Numbered from the stretch's first letter, positions 28,148 to 37,027 are shown. The stretch is 64,000 bases of DNA from Flagellimonas zhangzhouensis (GCF_900102925.1 NZ_FNKI01000006.1:1-64000); one strand, 5' to 3'. Notes: generated from the letters alone by a model not told the origin. Program-made: numbers and translations.

Positions 28148-29002
28148 TTAAAGAGACAAATATAAAGCTATTCTATCCAATTTTTCGGCTGGAAACCCAT
28201 CCACATTTCCTAATTCTTGAAATGATGTAAATGCTCCTTTGAGGTTGCGATATTCAATAATAGTATAAGCAAGTGATTTGGGGATATATATTAATTGGGA
28301 CAATTGAGAGACATCCGCCTTGTTCAGATTGATCTTATTAACATTAGGCACCATCTTAACCTGAAAATTACGCAAAGTTTTTTCTACCACTTCAGGTTGC
28401 AATCCATACACATCGTACAATTGTTCGTTCACCAAGAAGCCGCCCAGTCGATCTCTAAATTTTATAATTCGTTTGGAGAGGGTTGCTCCGATGCCATAAA
28501 CACTTTCCAATTCCTCTGCAGTGGCTTTGTTCAAATCCTTAATTATAACTGTGGTTTTGTTTGGTGCAGATTTTTTTTGAGAAGATGCCTGACTGTTCTT
28601 CCATTGAGGAAATTTAAAAGATGGTGAGATCAATTCCAGCAGTGAATCCGAGATGTGTGTGATTTGCTGAAATTCTTCAACCGAATTCACAAACTTACCT
28701 TGTTCACGATAAGTATGAAGCCTATCTAATTCTTCAGGAGACATACCCAAAGTATATCCTTTATAATCTAAAATGTAATTTGGGTTGAATGGGAATATTT
28801 TTTCCTCCTCAACTATTAATTGTGCTCGTAGACTATCCAATTGTCCCTGCTCAACTTCATTAAGTGCAAAATGGGTCGGCCCAGAAAAGGGTTTTGATTT
28901 TAAGTAGAAATAGCCAATTTGAAATCCGACCAGAATCAGCAATAAAAAGAAAATCCCACTTCGTTCTTGTTTATTGAACCTGAAGTGGGATTTATAAATC
29001 AT
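28148..29002 (-). CDS. Helix-hairpin-helix DNA-binding protein (ComEA-like), membrane-anchored
   Basis: A 284-residue protein with one N-terminal membrane segment (SGIFFLLLILVGFQIGYFYL, about 15-34). It has three helix-hairpin-helix units: about 85-125 (GMSPEELDRLHTYREQGKFVNS), 155-210 (DLNKATAEELESVYGIGATLSKRIIKFR) and 225-284 (INLNKADVSQLSQLIYIPKSLAYTIIEYRN). ComEA proteins bind DNA during uptake; the longer flavobacterial relatives are poorly characterised. It follows the alanine/glycine carrier by 11 bases and precedes the acyl-CoA dehydrogenase by 19. DNA binding is inferred from the domains. Confidence 0.85.
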   Translation of the reverse strand: MIYKSHFRFNKQERSGIFFLLLILVGFQIGYFYLKSKPFSGPTHFALNEVEQGQLDSLRAQLIVEEEKIFPFNPNYILDYKGYTLGMSPEELDRLHTYREQGKFVNSVEEFQQITHISDSLLELISPSFKFPQWKNSQASSQKKSAPNKTTVIIKDLNKATAEELESVYGIGATLSKRIIKFRDRLGGFLVNEQLYDVYGLQPEVVEKTLRNFQVKMVPNVNKINLNKADVSQLSQLIYIPKSLAYTIIEYRNLKGAFTSFQELGNVDGFPAEKLDRIALYLSL

Positions 29003-29013
29003 CGAATTAAATT

Positions 29014-30690
29014 TTAATCTTCGGTAATCGCCTTAGCTTTCAATTTAATAGCACCCATATATTTCTTGAGTTCGGCTTTTACTTTTGGGGCAAGTATAAC
29101 AATACCCACCATGTTCGGCACCATCATACCAAATATCATGGCATCAGAGAATCCAATCACAGATCCTAAACTTGCAGAAGCACCAACAATTACAAACAAA
29201 CAGAATATAATTTTATAGGTGTATTCGGTTCTTTTGGTTCGACCAAACAGATATGCCCAAGCTTGATATCCATAGTAAGACCATGAAATCTGAGTACTGA
29301 AAGCAAACAATACCACAGCAACAGTTAGCACATAAGGGAACCAGCTAATAACGGATTCAAATGCACCAGATGTCAACAAAATTGCATCAGCATCATTCAA
29401 ACTTGCGTTGCTTGGATCCACATTTCCAGTGATGATCAATACCAACGCTGTCATGGTACAAACCACAACAGTATCAATAAATGGTTCCAACAATGCTACC
29501 AATCCTTCCGAAGCAGGATATTTTGTACGTACCGCAGAGTGGGCAATGGAAGCCGAACCTACACCTGCCTCATTGGAGAATGCTGCTCTTCGGAAACCTT
29601 GGATCATTACACCCACGGCACCACCAACAATTCCAACTGGAGCAAAAGCACCTTCAAATATTTGTCCAAAGGCCCAACCAATCATATCATATCTGGCAAC
29701 CAATACAAATAAGGAAGCACCCACATAGATTACTACCATAAATGGAACAATCTTATCGGTAACCTTGGCAATGGATTTAATTCCACCAATAATTACGATA
29801 CCGACCAAAATGGCCATCACCACACCAAAGGCCCAACGATATCCGTAAAGAAAGGATTCGGTACCTCCGGTCATATTTTCAAAAAGCTGAACAGCTTGGT
29901 TTACTTGAAACATGTTACCACCACCAAAGGATCCTCCAATACACATTATTGCAAATGCACCGGCCAATACTTTTCCTAGCGTCTTATTTTTTAAACCTTT
30001 ATTAAGGTAATACATAGGACCACCAAATATGGTTCCATCAGGACCAACATCACGATATTTTACACCCAACGTGCATTCAACAAATTTTGAAGCCATTCCC
30101 AAAAGACCAGCTACAATCATCCAAAAAGTTGCACCAGCTCCACCAATGGAAACTGCTACCGCAACACCAGCAATATTACCCAAACCTACAGTGGCAGATA
30201 AAGCCGCTGTCAATGCCTGGAAGTGTGACACTTCTCCATTGGAACTTTCATCCCTAATAGTGTCAATAATATCTCCGTCAACTACAATTTCATCTTGGTT
30301 ATCGGCCAAATGCTTGTCTAGACTTTCAACCTTGTTCATATCAACCCCAGCAGCAATTCCGTCTTCACCATACAACTCCTTTGCACCGTACTTTTCAATA
30401 TCCTCATACTTGCCCATTACCACCTTAATAGCAGTAACAACACCAGTGAAATTGATAAATTTAAAATAGAAAGTAAAGAAACCTGCTCCTAAGATCAATG
30501 GGAACAGCACCCAATAAATTTTAATGTTCTCTGAAAAGGGGATTTGGTAAAAAATGAAGTTTACGAACCAACCTGTGAGGTCTCCAAAAACTTTATCAAT
30601 TTTTTCGTCGATTCCCACTTCCTGCGCCTCTTGGGCCATGGACATTAAGGGTAAAAAAATTGAGCAAATAGATAGAAGCTTATACTTCAT
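29014..30690 (-). CDS. Alanine/glycine:cation symporter (AGCS family)
   Basis: A 558-residue inner-membrane carrier with about 10-11 hydrophobic helices. The family signatures are FQALTAALSATVGLGNIAGVAVAV (about 160-183) and GGPMYYLNKGLKNK, with FRRAAFSNEAGVGSASIAHS (about 375-394) further on. It imports alanine or glycine with Na+. Unusual features are an N-terminal signal-like sequence (MKYKLLSICSIFLPLMSMAQ) and an acidic soluble insert of about 60 residues (about 92-150) before the first signature. It is followed by the helix-hairpin-helix gene. Confidence 0.93.
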   Translation of the reverse strand: MKYKLLSICSIFLPLMSMAQEAQEVGIDEKIDKVFGDLTGWFVNFIFYQIPFSENIKIYWVLFPLILGAGFFTFYFKFINFTGVVTAIKVVMGKYEDIEKYGAKELYGEDGIAAGVDMNKVESLDKHLADNQDEIVVDGDIIDTIRDESSNGEVSHFQALTAALSATVGLGNIAGVAVAVSIGGAGATFWMIVAGLLGMASKFVECTLGVKYRDVGPDGTIFGGPMYYLNKGLKNKTLGKVLAGAFAIMCIGGSFGGGNMFQVNQAVQLFENMTGGTESFLYGYRWAFGVVMAILVGIVIIGGIKSIAKVTDKIVPFMVVIYVGASLFVLVARYDMIGWAFGQIFEGAFAPVGIVGGAVGVMIQGFRRAAFSNEAGVGSASIAHSAVRTKYPASEGLVALLEPFIDTVVVCTMTALVLIITGNVDPSNASLNDADAILLTSGAFESVISWFPYVLTVAVVLFAFSTQISWSYYGYQAWAYLFGRTKRTEYTYKIIFCLFVIVGASASLGSVIGFSDAMIFGMMVPNMVGIVILAPKVKAELKKYMGAIKLKAKAITED

Positions 30691-30775
30691 AATAATGTTT
30701 TGGTTATGTTAGTTTTTTGTAAAGGCCCCAATATCCTAAAAAATTTCAACGGAAAAAAATTAATGATTGTTAAAC

Positions 30776-31783
30776 CTATCCAATCTGAAACATTTCGTTG
30801 AGTTTTCTTATTTGTTCTGGCCTACCCAACACAATCACCTTGCTTTTGGGTTGCAAAACCATATCTGCTTCTGGGTTGATTATGTACTTACCTTCTGGAT
30901 CTATATAACCTATAATAGTACATCCCGTTTTTCTTCGAAGATCTAAATCCCGTAGCGAATGACAATCCATTTGATTGGTAAAATCCTCTATTTCTACCTC
31001 CTCTAAATTGGTGGTATGCTCCCCTTCTATGGACAACTTGTCCATAAAGGTGATCAAGTCGGGCATTACCACTAAGGAAGCCATGTGGTCCCCCCCAATT
31101 TTATCGGGCATAATCACTTTGTCCGCTCCAGCAAATTGTAGTTTTTTAAGGGAGGTTACTTGTGAAGCTCTACTTATAATGAATAGTTTTTTGTTTAATT
31201 GTCGTGCGGAGAGCACTATAAAAAGGTTGGCGGCATCATCAGGTACGGCCGTGATCAAATATTGGGCACGATCGATACCTGCCTCCATCAGCACCTCATC
31301 CTCATTGGCATCTCCCTCAACAAACAATATTTCCTCTTCATGTCTCTCAATAATCTCCTTATCCTTTTCAATAACCACAAAGGGTTTTTTATAGGCCATT
31401 AGCTTTTCCGCGGCCTGCATGCCATTTCTACCAAATCCGCAAACGACCACATGGTTTGAGAGACTATCTATTTGCTTTTTCACTTTTTTCTTTTTTAAGA
31501 GTTCGAGTTGATTTCGACCCAAGATATATTCCGAAACCACCGAAATGGCAAAACCAAAAATAAAAACACTGGTTACGATTAAAAATACGGTAAAAATCTT
31601 TGCATCCGCATCTAAGGGGCGTACTTCGGAAAAACCAACGGTGGTCACCGTGATAATGGTCATGTACAATGCCTCTATCCAAGTAAAATCAGAAATTAAT
31701 TTATACCCCACCACACCAAATACAAGCACTGTAGCCATTAAGGAAAGTGCCAATACTATTTTGGAGCGAAGTAATCGAATCAT
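30776..31783 (-). CDS. Two-TM potassium channel with RCK (TrkA-N/TrkA-C) domains
   Basis: 335 residues: TM1 (about 8-28), pore loop TIITVTTVGFSEVRPL with filter 47-52, TM2 (about 63-85), a Rossmann-fold TrkA-N domain (VVVCGFGRNGMQA, about 111-123) and a C-terminal TrkA-C domain (from about 255). The filter reads TTVGFS where the canonical sequence is T-V-G-Y-G; the last Gly is replaced by Ser. The gene starts 3 bases after the PspC gene. MthK-like channels of this type are gated by ligands bound to the RCK ring; the ligand is unknown here. Confidence 0.9.
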   Translation of the reverse strand: MIRLLRSKIVLALSLMATVLVFGVVGYKLISDFTWIEALYMTIITVTTVGFSEVRPLDADAKIFTVFLIVTSVFIFGFAISVVSEYILGRNQLELLKKKKVKKQIDSLSNHVVVCGFGRNGMQAAEKLMAYKKPFVVIEKDKEIIERHEEEILFVEGDANEDEVLMEAGIDRAQYLITAVPDDAANLFIVLSARQLNKKLFIISRASQVTSLKKLQFAGADKVIMPDKIGGDHMASLVVMPDLITFMDKLSIEGEHTTNLEEVEIEDFTNQMDCHSLRDLDLRRKTGCTIIGYIDPEGKYIINPEADMVLQPKSKVIVLGRPEQIRKLNEMFQIG

Positions 31784-31786
31784 AAA

Positions 31787-32014
31787 TTAGAGGTCAAAAA
31801 CGGAAGTTCGTTTGGTGTAGATCAAATCTTTTATGCGAAGCCAAAATGCGATAAATAGGTATAGGGCAAAGCCAAAACCCAAGGTTACAAAAGTGAGATA
31901 AATAAAGCTGGTTCGCACTACCCTAGCCCGAATACCAAGTCGCTCCGCGATGCGCCTGCACACCTCAAAACCTCGCTTTTGAAAATAATAAAGGGTATTA
32001 TAAAATAAAGACAT
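31787..32014 (-). CDS. PspC domain membrane protein
   Basis: A 75-residue protein: FEVCRRIAERLGIRARVVRTSFIYLTFVTLGFGFALYLFIAFWLRI. This is the PspC signature (a short helix-turn followed by one transmembrane span). PspC proteins take part in envelope-stress sensing, but this short form is common in Bacteroidota without other psp genes. It lies between DUF2851 (8 bases) and the K+ channel (3 bases) in one operon. Confidence 0.85.
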   Translation of the reverse strand: MSLFYNTLYYFQKRGFEVCRRIAERLGIRARVVRTSFIYLTFVTLGFGFALYLFIAFWLRIKDLIYTKRTSVFDL

Positions 32015-32022
32015 ACCTAAAA

Positions 32023-33300
32023 TTATATATTTCTATTCAATAATTGGGTACCCACGGCACATTGCAGGCATTTATTTTTTGCGCAATACGATTGGTACAG
32101 GGTCAATTTGGCTTGGCTTTCCATTGCATTTTTAGTTTCATGTCCCAGTTTATCAAAATTTTTGATGATGGAATTCTGCTCACTTTCAACTTGAGCCATA
32201 AGGGCAATCAAATCTTCATGGTCTTCATTGCCCAAGTGTTTGGCATAACAAAACCGCAATGGCACCAAAGTATTGAGGATGATCAAATCGATAAACGACT
32301 TTGAAATACGCTTTTTGCTTTTCTTGGATATCTTACCAAAGGTAAAATGGTCTTCCCAATACGTTCCAGCTTCCACCTGAAAAGCATCGAACACCTGCTC
32401 CTTGGTCTTCAAGGTCATCAAATGGGCAAAAAACTGATGTTTACCTTTATATATATTAACCAATTGCGAAATTCTGATCGTTGGGAAATTATGAGGCCTC
32501 AATCCAAAGAAGTTGGGTTTTGAGGAAGGAGCCGATAATCCAAATTTTCGTGTTAAATAATCATACTCCTTTTTAAGCTGAATAAAATAGGTGTCATTGC
32601 ATTCAACCTCCAAAAGTCCAAAATGACCAAAAAGCAAAGCTTCCAATTGTTGTGGTGAGTTCGATACTTTCCGAATAATGGAAAAATCCAGCTGTTTTGC
32701 TCGTTCCAAAAAATAGGAGCCATTTACTTTGGATCCAAAATTCTTAGCTAGCATTATAAATAGAACAGCCTCCCAATCATTTTTTGATGCTTCCAGTAAT
32801 TCAAAAACTAATTTTGACTTTTCTTCCATTCTTTCAATGTACAGGCGGTGCAACCAATTTTCGAACAAGAAATTGTCTACGCCTCCTAAATCCCTTTCAC
32901 AATTAATAAAAGTGACTTTAGACTTTTCGAAAAGATTCTGATAACTTTTCAACAACTCGTGCGAAACAAAGTGTTGCACCTCTAAAGCGGGAATTCGGGT
33001 GCCGTCTTTCCTAAAAACAGCAATGTCATCTTCCCAAACTACATGGAGGATGACATTGTTGTAATTTTCATCAGTTTCGTGATGGTGAGCATACCAATCC
33101 GAAGATTTAAGGTGCATCTCTACATTACCAGCCCATAACTGTCCGTTTATTTCAACTTGTGCATTGAAAAAATCGGGGCCAGCCAATTTGTTTTGGAACC
33201 CAGGTGACTTTATGGTCACCGATTCCTTATTGCCTGTGCACAATTGTTTTGTTGGAAGCTTGTTGTGCTTCCACATAAAATATAGTAGGTCTTCTCGCAT
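32023..33300 (-). CDS. DUF2851 family protein
   Basis: A 425-residue cytosolic protein starting MREDLLYFMWKHNKLPTKQLCTGNKESVTIKSPG. NAGPDFFNAQ-type and WAGNVEMHLKSSDWYAHHHETDENYNNVILHVVW motifs mark DUF2851, a Bacteroidota-specific family of unknown function. A C-terminal cluster CAKNKCLQCAVG resembles a possible metal-binding site. It begins 28 bases after the rhodanese gene and ends 8 bases before PspC. Confidence 0.9.
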   Translation of the reverse strand: MREDLLYFMWKHNKLPTKQLCTGNKESVTIKSPGFQNKLAGPDFFNAQVEINGQLWAGNVEMHLKSSDWYAHHHETDENYNNVILHVVWEDDIAVFRKDGTRIPALEVQHFVSHELLKSYQNLFEKSKVTFINCERDLGGVDNFLFENWLHRLYIERMEEKSKLVFELLEASKNDWEAVLFIMLAKNFGSKVNGSYFLERAKQLDFSIIRKVSNSPQQLEALLFGHFGLLEVECNDTYFIQLKKEYDYLTRKFGLSAPSSKPNFFGLRPHNFPTIRISQLVNIYKGKHQFFAHLMTLKTKEQVFDAFQVEAGTYWEDHFTFGKISKKSKKRISKSFIDLIILNTLVPLRFCYAKHLGNEDHEDLIALMAQVESEQNSIIKNFDKLGHETKNAMESQAKLTLYQSYCAKNKCLQCAVGTQLLNRNI

Positions 33301-33328
33301 CGATTTGGGATTGATGGAGGGTGCCCGT

Positions 33329-33640
33329 TTACTCTTCCCTATCTCCTTCCCAGTTCATAAAGCCACCTTCCAAATTATATGCATTCGCTATTCCAATACT
33401 GTTCATAATGGCACATGCCTGACCGCTACGGTTACCAGACCTGCAGTACACGTAAAAATTCTTGGACTTGTCCAACTTGTCCACTTCCGCCAAAAATTCC
33501 TGCCCCAAATAAATATCTATATTAATGGCACCTGGAATATATCCTTCTTCAACTTCTTCAGGAGTTCTTACGTCCAAAATGATGGCGTTTTCATCATTTT
33601 GCAATTGTTCTTCCCACTCTTCTTGTGATAAATCTGACAT
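33329..33640 (-). CDS. Rhodanese-like domain protein
   Basis: A 103-residue single-domain rhodanese: AIILDVRTPEEVEEGYIPGAINID, then YVYCRSGNRSGQA with the active-site Cys66 in a six-residue loop. It probably transfers or carries sulfane sulfur in the cytosol. It is the first gene of the rhodanese-DUF2851-PspC-channel operon. There is no signal peptide. Confidence 0.92.
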   Translation of the reverse strand: MSDLSQEEWEEQLQNDENAIILDVRTPEEVEEGYIPGAINIDIYLGQEFLAEVDKLDKSKNFYVYCRSGNRSGQACAIMNSIGIANAYNLEGGFMNWEGDREE

Positions 33641-33704
33641 TTTATTTTATTTATATGGCAACAAAATAAACGAATATCTTTTAGATAAAATAATTGCTTT
33701 TGTG

Positions 33705-33785
33705 CGTCATTCCGAATTTATTTCGGAATCTCATGAACTTTTAAAATATATGAAGATGGGAACCTGAAACTAGTTCAGGTTGACG
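33705..33785 (+). repeat. Double-hairpin GTCA...TGAC element
   Basis: The left hairpin has arms ATTCCGAA/TTCGGAAT, then a spacer of about 25 bases, and the right hairpin has arms AACCTGAA/TTCAGGTT with an ACTAG loop. The outer ends are CGTCA and TGACG. It lies in the spacer between the rhodanese and thioredoxin-like genes and has the same architecture as the copies in the trp operon. Confidence 0.75.
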
Positions 33786-33814
33786 AATTTCAGTGGATTC
33801 TAATTCAGCGAAAC

Positions 33815-33843
33815 AAAAAATCCGGAGCATTACCCCGGATTTT
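33815..33843 (-). terminator. Terminator of the thioredoxin-fold operon
   Basis: The arms AAAATCCGG/CCGGATTTT enclose a 9-base loop, with A6 upstream that becomes T6 on the minus strand. It lies 20 bases after the stop of the minus-strand gene at 33864. Confidence 0.88.
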
Positions 33844-33863
33844 CATCTATTTTATTTTTCAAA

Positions 33864-34502
33864 TCAAGCTTTTATCCCGCATCCAATAGCCTTGGTTGTC
33901 TTTAACGGAACTTCTTTCCCAGCCAACATAGCATCCACTGCATTCTCCACAAATTTTTCATCAACACTGGCGGCATCTTGGTAATTATCGTCAATGGCAC
34001 CAATGTACTTTACCTCATTCCCTTTTGATGTCTTCTCCAATAAAAATACATGGGGTGTTCGTGTAGCACCGTATTGTGGATACACTTTTTGACCTGCATC
34101 AATTAAATAAGGAAAAGAAAAACCTTTGTCCGATGCTCGTTCCTTCATTTTATCAAAGCTATCGCCTGGTTTCTTGGATGGGTTGTTTGGCATAATGGCC
34201 ACAACAGGAACTCCTTTAGATTTATATTTGGCATCTAAAGCAATGATTCTATCCTCGTAGGCTTGGGCATAAGGGCACGTATTACAGGTAAAAATTACTA
34301 AATAGCCCTTTGCACTTTTGTAATCTGAAAGCGAAACCATTTTTCCGTCCACGTTTTTCAAAGAAAAATCCGTAGCAATATCGCCCACTTCATATCCTGC
34401 TTCCAAAGGAGAAATTTCCTCCGAACTTATAACTCCCATGGCCAGTGATGCTCCAACAAGCAGCAACAAGGCCACTATTCCAAGTATTTTGTTTGATTTC
34501 AT
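33864..34502 (-). CDS. Thioredoxin-fold (AhpC/TSA-like) exported protein
   Basis: A 212-residue protein with an N-terminal hydrophobic signal or anchor (NKILGIVALLLLVGASLAMG). The redoxin domain from about 37 has ATDFSLKNVDGKMVSLSDYK and the CxxC active site FTCNTCPYAQAY (Cys73, Cys76). The cis-Pro region RTPHVFLLE is present. The CNTCP motif differs from classical WCGPC and resembles a Bacteroidota subfamily of redoxins. It follows a TlpA-like lipoprotein by 8 bases, so the pair may handle periplasmic thiols together (inference). Confidence 0.88.
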   Translation of the reverse strand: MKSNKILGIVALLLLVGASLAMGVISSEEISPLEAGYEVGDIATDFSLKNVDGKMVSLSDYKSAKGYLVIFTCNTCPYAQAYEDRIIALDAKYKSKGVPVVAIMPNNPSKKPGDSFDKMKERASDKGFSFPYLIDAGQKVYPQYGATRTPHVFLLEKTSKGNEVKYIGAIDDNYQDAASVDEKFVENAVDAMLAGKEVPLKTTKAIGCGIKA

Positions 34503-34510
34503 AGCTCTTT

Positions 34511-35065
34511 TTATTTGGTGAATTTGCTTAATTCTTCGTTCAGTTCTTCATAGGTGAAGCCCCTTTCATAAAAACTTCGTTTATCCTTATTATATATTAA
34601 GGTAGCAGGAATGGCTCCGCCCCACTCCTCGGATACCTTTGGAATCCACACATTTTGTTTCGGGTCGTCCAAAATCACCACCTCGGATTGGATATCTTTT
34701 TTTTCCACATAAGGCTCCAATCGAGATTTCCACATGTTGGGCATGTCCAAACTGACTAGAATTACTTTTACATTATTTTCTTTTTGTTCTGCATTTACTC
34801 TTTCAAAATGCGGCATTTCTTCAATACAGGGTTGGCACCAAGTAGCCCAGAAATTAACAATGTAAGTGATGCCGTCATCTTTATGTAACAACGGTTCAAA
34901 TGCATTGAAATCATATACGGGGAATTTGACATCGGCTTCATCCTTGGTATTATTTGTACTACTTTCAACTAAACTGGAATCCGCTACCTCGTTATTTTTT
35001 GCTTTTTGGTCTTTACAGCTGAAAATCAATACCAAAACCGTCAAAAGGATAAATAACCTATTCAT
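34511..35065 (-). CDS. TlpA-like thioredoxin-fold lipoprotein
   Basis: A 184-residue protein with a lipoprotein signal peptide, MNRLFILLTVLVLIFSC (lipid-attached Cys17), then an Asn/Ser/Glu-rich linker. The TlpA/ResA-type domain has FWATWCQPCIEEMPHFE (Cys77, Cys80) and GGAIPATLIYN (cis-Pro). It is a periplasm- or outer-membrane-facing disulfide reductase candidate. It is first in a two-gene operon, divergent from marR with 134 bases between. Confidence 0.9.
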   Translation of the reverse strand: MNRLFILLTVLVLIFSCKDQKAKNNEVADSSLVESSTNNTKDEADVKFPVYDFNAFEPLLHKDDGITYIVNFWATWCQPCIEEMPHFERVNAEQKENNVKVILVSLDMPNMWKSRLEPYVEKKDIQSEVVILDDPKQNVWIPKVSEEWGGAIPATLIYNKDKRSFYERGFTYEELNEELSKFTK

Positions 35066-35144
35066 TATCTGTATTTTACACTCTTAAAAATACAAAGCAA
35101 AAGCTTCCCAATCCACTCTTTAACAAAAATTTATCGAATAAAAA

Positions 35145-35177
35145 TTTGGTTGGAAATGAAATAATCACATACATTTG
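35145..35177 (+). promoter_or_regulatory. Promoter of the marR-nitroreductase-yceI operon
   Basis: TTTG (35145-35148), a 21-base spacer and TACATTTG (35170-35177) fit the Bacteroidota TTTG / TAnnTTTG consensus. The -7 box overlaps the palindrome at 35173-35188. Confidence 0.75.
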
Positions 35178-35188
35178 TATATACAAAT
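35173..35188. promoter_or_regulatory. Candidate MarR operator (16-base perfect palindrome)
   Basis: ATTTGTATATACAAAT is a perfect palindrome covering the end of the -7 box and the expected transcription start of the marR operon, 12 bases before the MarR ATG. Size and position fit autorepression by the MarR dimer. No second copy was seen in the window. Confidence 0.7.
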
Positions 35189-35199
35189 ATTGTTTAGAC

Positions 35200-35646
35200 A
35201 TGAATGTTGAAGAGATTATAAAAACCTCGAAGGAAATTCCACTGGAACCCAGAACATTGATTCATATGCAGTTGGTACACAATAAAATCAACGAAACCAT
35301 GAACAGTGCCCTAAAACCCTTTGAAGTTTCCCTGCAACAATTTAATGTGCTACGCATATTGAGAGGACAAAAGGGCCAACCCGCGAACTTATCCACCTTA
35401 AATGAACGGATGGTGACCAAAATGAGCAATACCACACGCTTGGTCGACAAACTTTTGATCAAAGGGTTTGTGGATCGTGCCGTATGTCCCTCCAACAGAA
35501 GAAAAGTTGAGATTGTGATTACTGAATCTGGACTTAAAGCTTTGGAGCAAATGGATGCTTCCTTAGAAAAAGCCCACGAGGAAATCTATCAGAATTTCAA
35601 CACAGAAGATTTAGAAAAATTAAACGAATTACTAGATAAATTTTAA
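35200..35646 (+). CDS. MarR family transcriptional regulator
   Basis: 148 residues from the ATG at 35200 (MNVEEIIKTSKEIPLEPRTLIHMQLVH). An upstream in-frame start at 35146 would lie before the promoter and was rejected. It has a winged-helix core: LKPFEVSLQQFNVLRILRGQKGQPANLSTLNERM, then MSNTTRLVDKLLIKGFVDRAVCPSNRRKVEIVIT. It is the first gene of an operon with nitroreductase (5 bases) and YceI (41 bases). It probably represses its own operon through the palindrome at 35173-35188. The inducer is unknown; the operon content suggests electrophile or quinone stress. Confidence 0.92.
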   Translation: MNVEEIIKTSKEIPLEPRTLIHMQLVHNKINETMNSALKPFEVSLQQFNVLRILRGQKGQPANLSTLNERMVTKMSNTTRLVDKLLIKGFVDRAVCPSNRRKVEIVITESGLKALEQMDASLEKAHEEIYQNFNTEDLEKLNELLDKF

Positions 35647-35651
35647 ATAGC

Positions 35652-36308
35652 ATGAGCACAGCAATAGAAGATAAAGTGAGTACTGTACTAGAAAATAGAA
35701 CCTGGCGCTATGCCACCAAAAAATTTGATACCTCTAAAAAAGTATCGGAAGAGGATTTGAACACCTTATTGGAAGCAACCCGTTTGAGCGCTTCTTCCTA
35801 TGGGCTTCAACCGTATCATGTATTGGTGATTTCCAATCCAGAGGTAAAAGAGCAACTTAAAGCAGCTTCTTGGGGACAGTCACAACTTACTGATGCATCT
35901 CACATCATCGTTTTTGCCAATTTCGCAGATTTTGGTGATGAGTTGGTAGACGATTATATCACCAATGTGAGTGAAACTCGTGGTATTCCTGCTGAAAACT
36001 TGAATGGATATGCAGATTTTATGAAATCCAAATTGGTCAATCTTCCAACCGAAACCAAAAACAACTGGACAGCAAGACAAGCATACATCGCTTTTGGTAA
36101 TGCTATGCAAGCGGCAGCTGAGTTAAAAATCGATACTTGTCCTATGGAAGGTTTTGAAGCTGAGCAATACAATGAGATTCTTGGCCTAACTGACAAAAAT
36201 CTTAAAGCCGCAGTGGTATTGGCCGTAGGTTACCGTTCTGAAGAAGATGATACCCAGCATTACGCCAAAGTACGCAGATCAGAAGAAGAATTATTTACCC
36301 TTATATAA
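35652..36308 (+). CDS. NAD(P)H-dependent nitroreductase family oxidoreductase
   Basis: A 218-residue FMN-dependent nitroreductase fold: RTWRYATKKFDTSKKVSEEDL, RLSASSYGLQPYHVLVISNPEVK (FMN loop) and ACPMEGF-like CPMEGFEAEQYNEILGL near 159-175. It is the NfsB-type size and reduces nitroaromatics or quinones. It is co-transcribed 5 bases after marR, a common pairing. Confidence 0.92.
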   Translation: MSTAIEDKVSTVLENRTWRYATKKFDTSKKVSEEDLNTLLEATRLSASSYGLQPYHVLVISNPEVKEQLKAASWGQSQLTDASHIIVFANFADFGDELVDDYITNVSETRGIPAENLNGYADFMKSKLVNLPTETKNNWTARQAYIAFGNAMQAAAELKIDTCPMEGFEAEQYNEILGLTDKNLKAAVVLAVGYRSEEDDTQHYAKVRRSEEELFTLI

Positions 36309-36348
36309 GTATTAAACAATTACAATTAAAACAGATATTTAAACAATC

Positions 36349-36921
36349 ATGAAAAAGAGAATTTTAAGTTTAGCCTTGATCACCCTTTTTGGAGCTTCTG
36401 CAATCGCAAATCCAATCGTTAAAGAAACCAAAGAAGTAAAAACTTCTGAAAGCACTGTTACCTGGAAAGGTTACAAAGTTGGTGGTTCTCACAATGGAAC
36501 TATCTCCCTAAAATCTGGTGCTTTGCAATTTGACGGTGAAAAATTGGTAGGTGGTGAATTTGTTGTGGATATGACCAGCATCAACACTACCGATTTGGAA
36601 GGTGATTACAAAGGTCAGTTGGACGGTCACTTGAAATCTGATGATTTCTTCGGAACTGCCAACCACCCAACAGCCAAATTGGTTTTCACTAAAGTGAAAG
36701 CTACTGGTAAAAATTCGTATGCCGTAACAGGTGACCTTACTATTAAAGGAACTACCGAGCCTGTAACTTTCGATGTTTCCGTTTACGGAGACAAAGCAAC
36801 TGCTTCTTTGAAAGTAGACAGAACAAAGTACGACGTAAAATACGGATCGGGGATTATTGGTACTGCCAAGGACAAATTGATCTATGACGAATTTGATTTG
36901 GTAGTTGATCTACAGATGTAG
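36349..36921 (+). CDS. YceI family periplasmic protein
   Basis: A 190-residue protein with a signal peptide (MKKRILSLALITLFGASAIAN). The YceI lipocalin-like barrel has STVTWKGYKVGGSHNGTISLKSG, DGHLKSDDFFGTANHPTAKLVFTKV and TIKGTTEPVTFDV. The family binds polyisoprenoids or other lipophilic molecules. It is the third gene of the marR operon and ends at a strong terminator. Confidence 0.93.
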   Translation: MKKRILSLALITLFGASAIANPIVKETKEVKTSESTVTWKGYKVGGSHNGTISLKSGALQFDGEKLVGGEFVVDMTSINTTDLEGDYKGQLDGHLKSDDFFGTANHPTAKLVFTKVKATGKNSYAVTGDLTIKGTTEPVTFDVSVYGDKATASLKVDRTKYDVKYGSGIIGTAKDKLIYDEFDLVVDLQM

Positions 36922-36941
36922 GCAACTCATGTTTAGTGTGT

Positions 36942-36976
36942 AAAAATCCCGCCCAATTAAATTGGGCGGGATTTTT
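36942..36976 (+). terminator. Terminator of the marR-yceI operon
   Basis: A 16-base near-perfect stem (AAAATCCCGCCCAAT / ATTGGGCGGGATTTT) with a 3-base loop and a T-run, 21 bases after the yceI stop. It isolates the trp operon from upstream transcription. Confidence 0.93.
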
Positions 36977-36995
36977 TATTTTAAAACAAAAGGGT

Positions 36996-37027
36996 ATTGC
37001 TGAGTTAAAAATTCCTCCCTATATTTG
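36996..37027 (+). promoter_or_regulatory. Promoter of the trp operon
   Basis: ATTG (36996-36999), a 20-base spacer and TATATTTG (37020-37027) fit the -33/-7 consensus. The predicted start of transcription (about 37032) nearly coincides with the ATG of the leader peptide at 37033. Confidence 0.7.
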
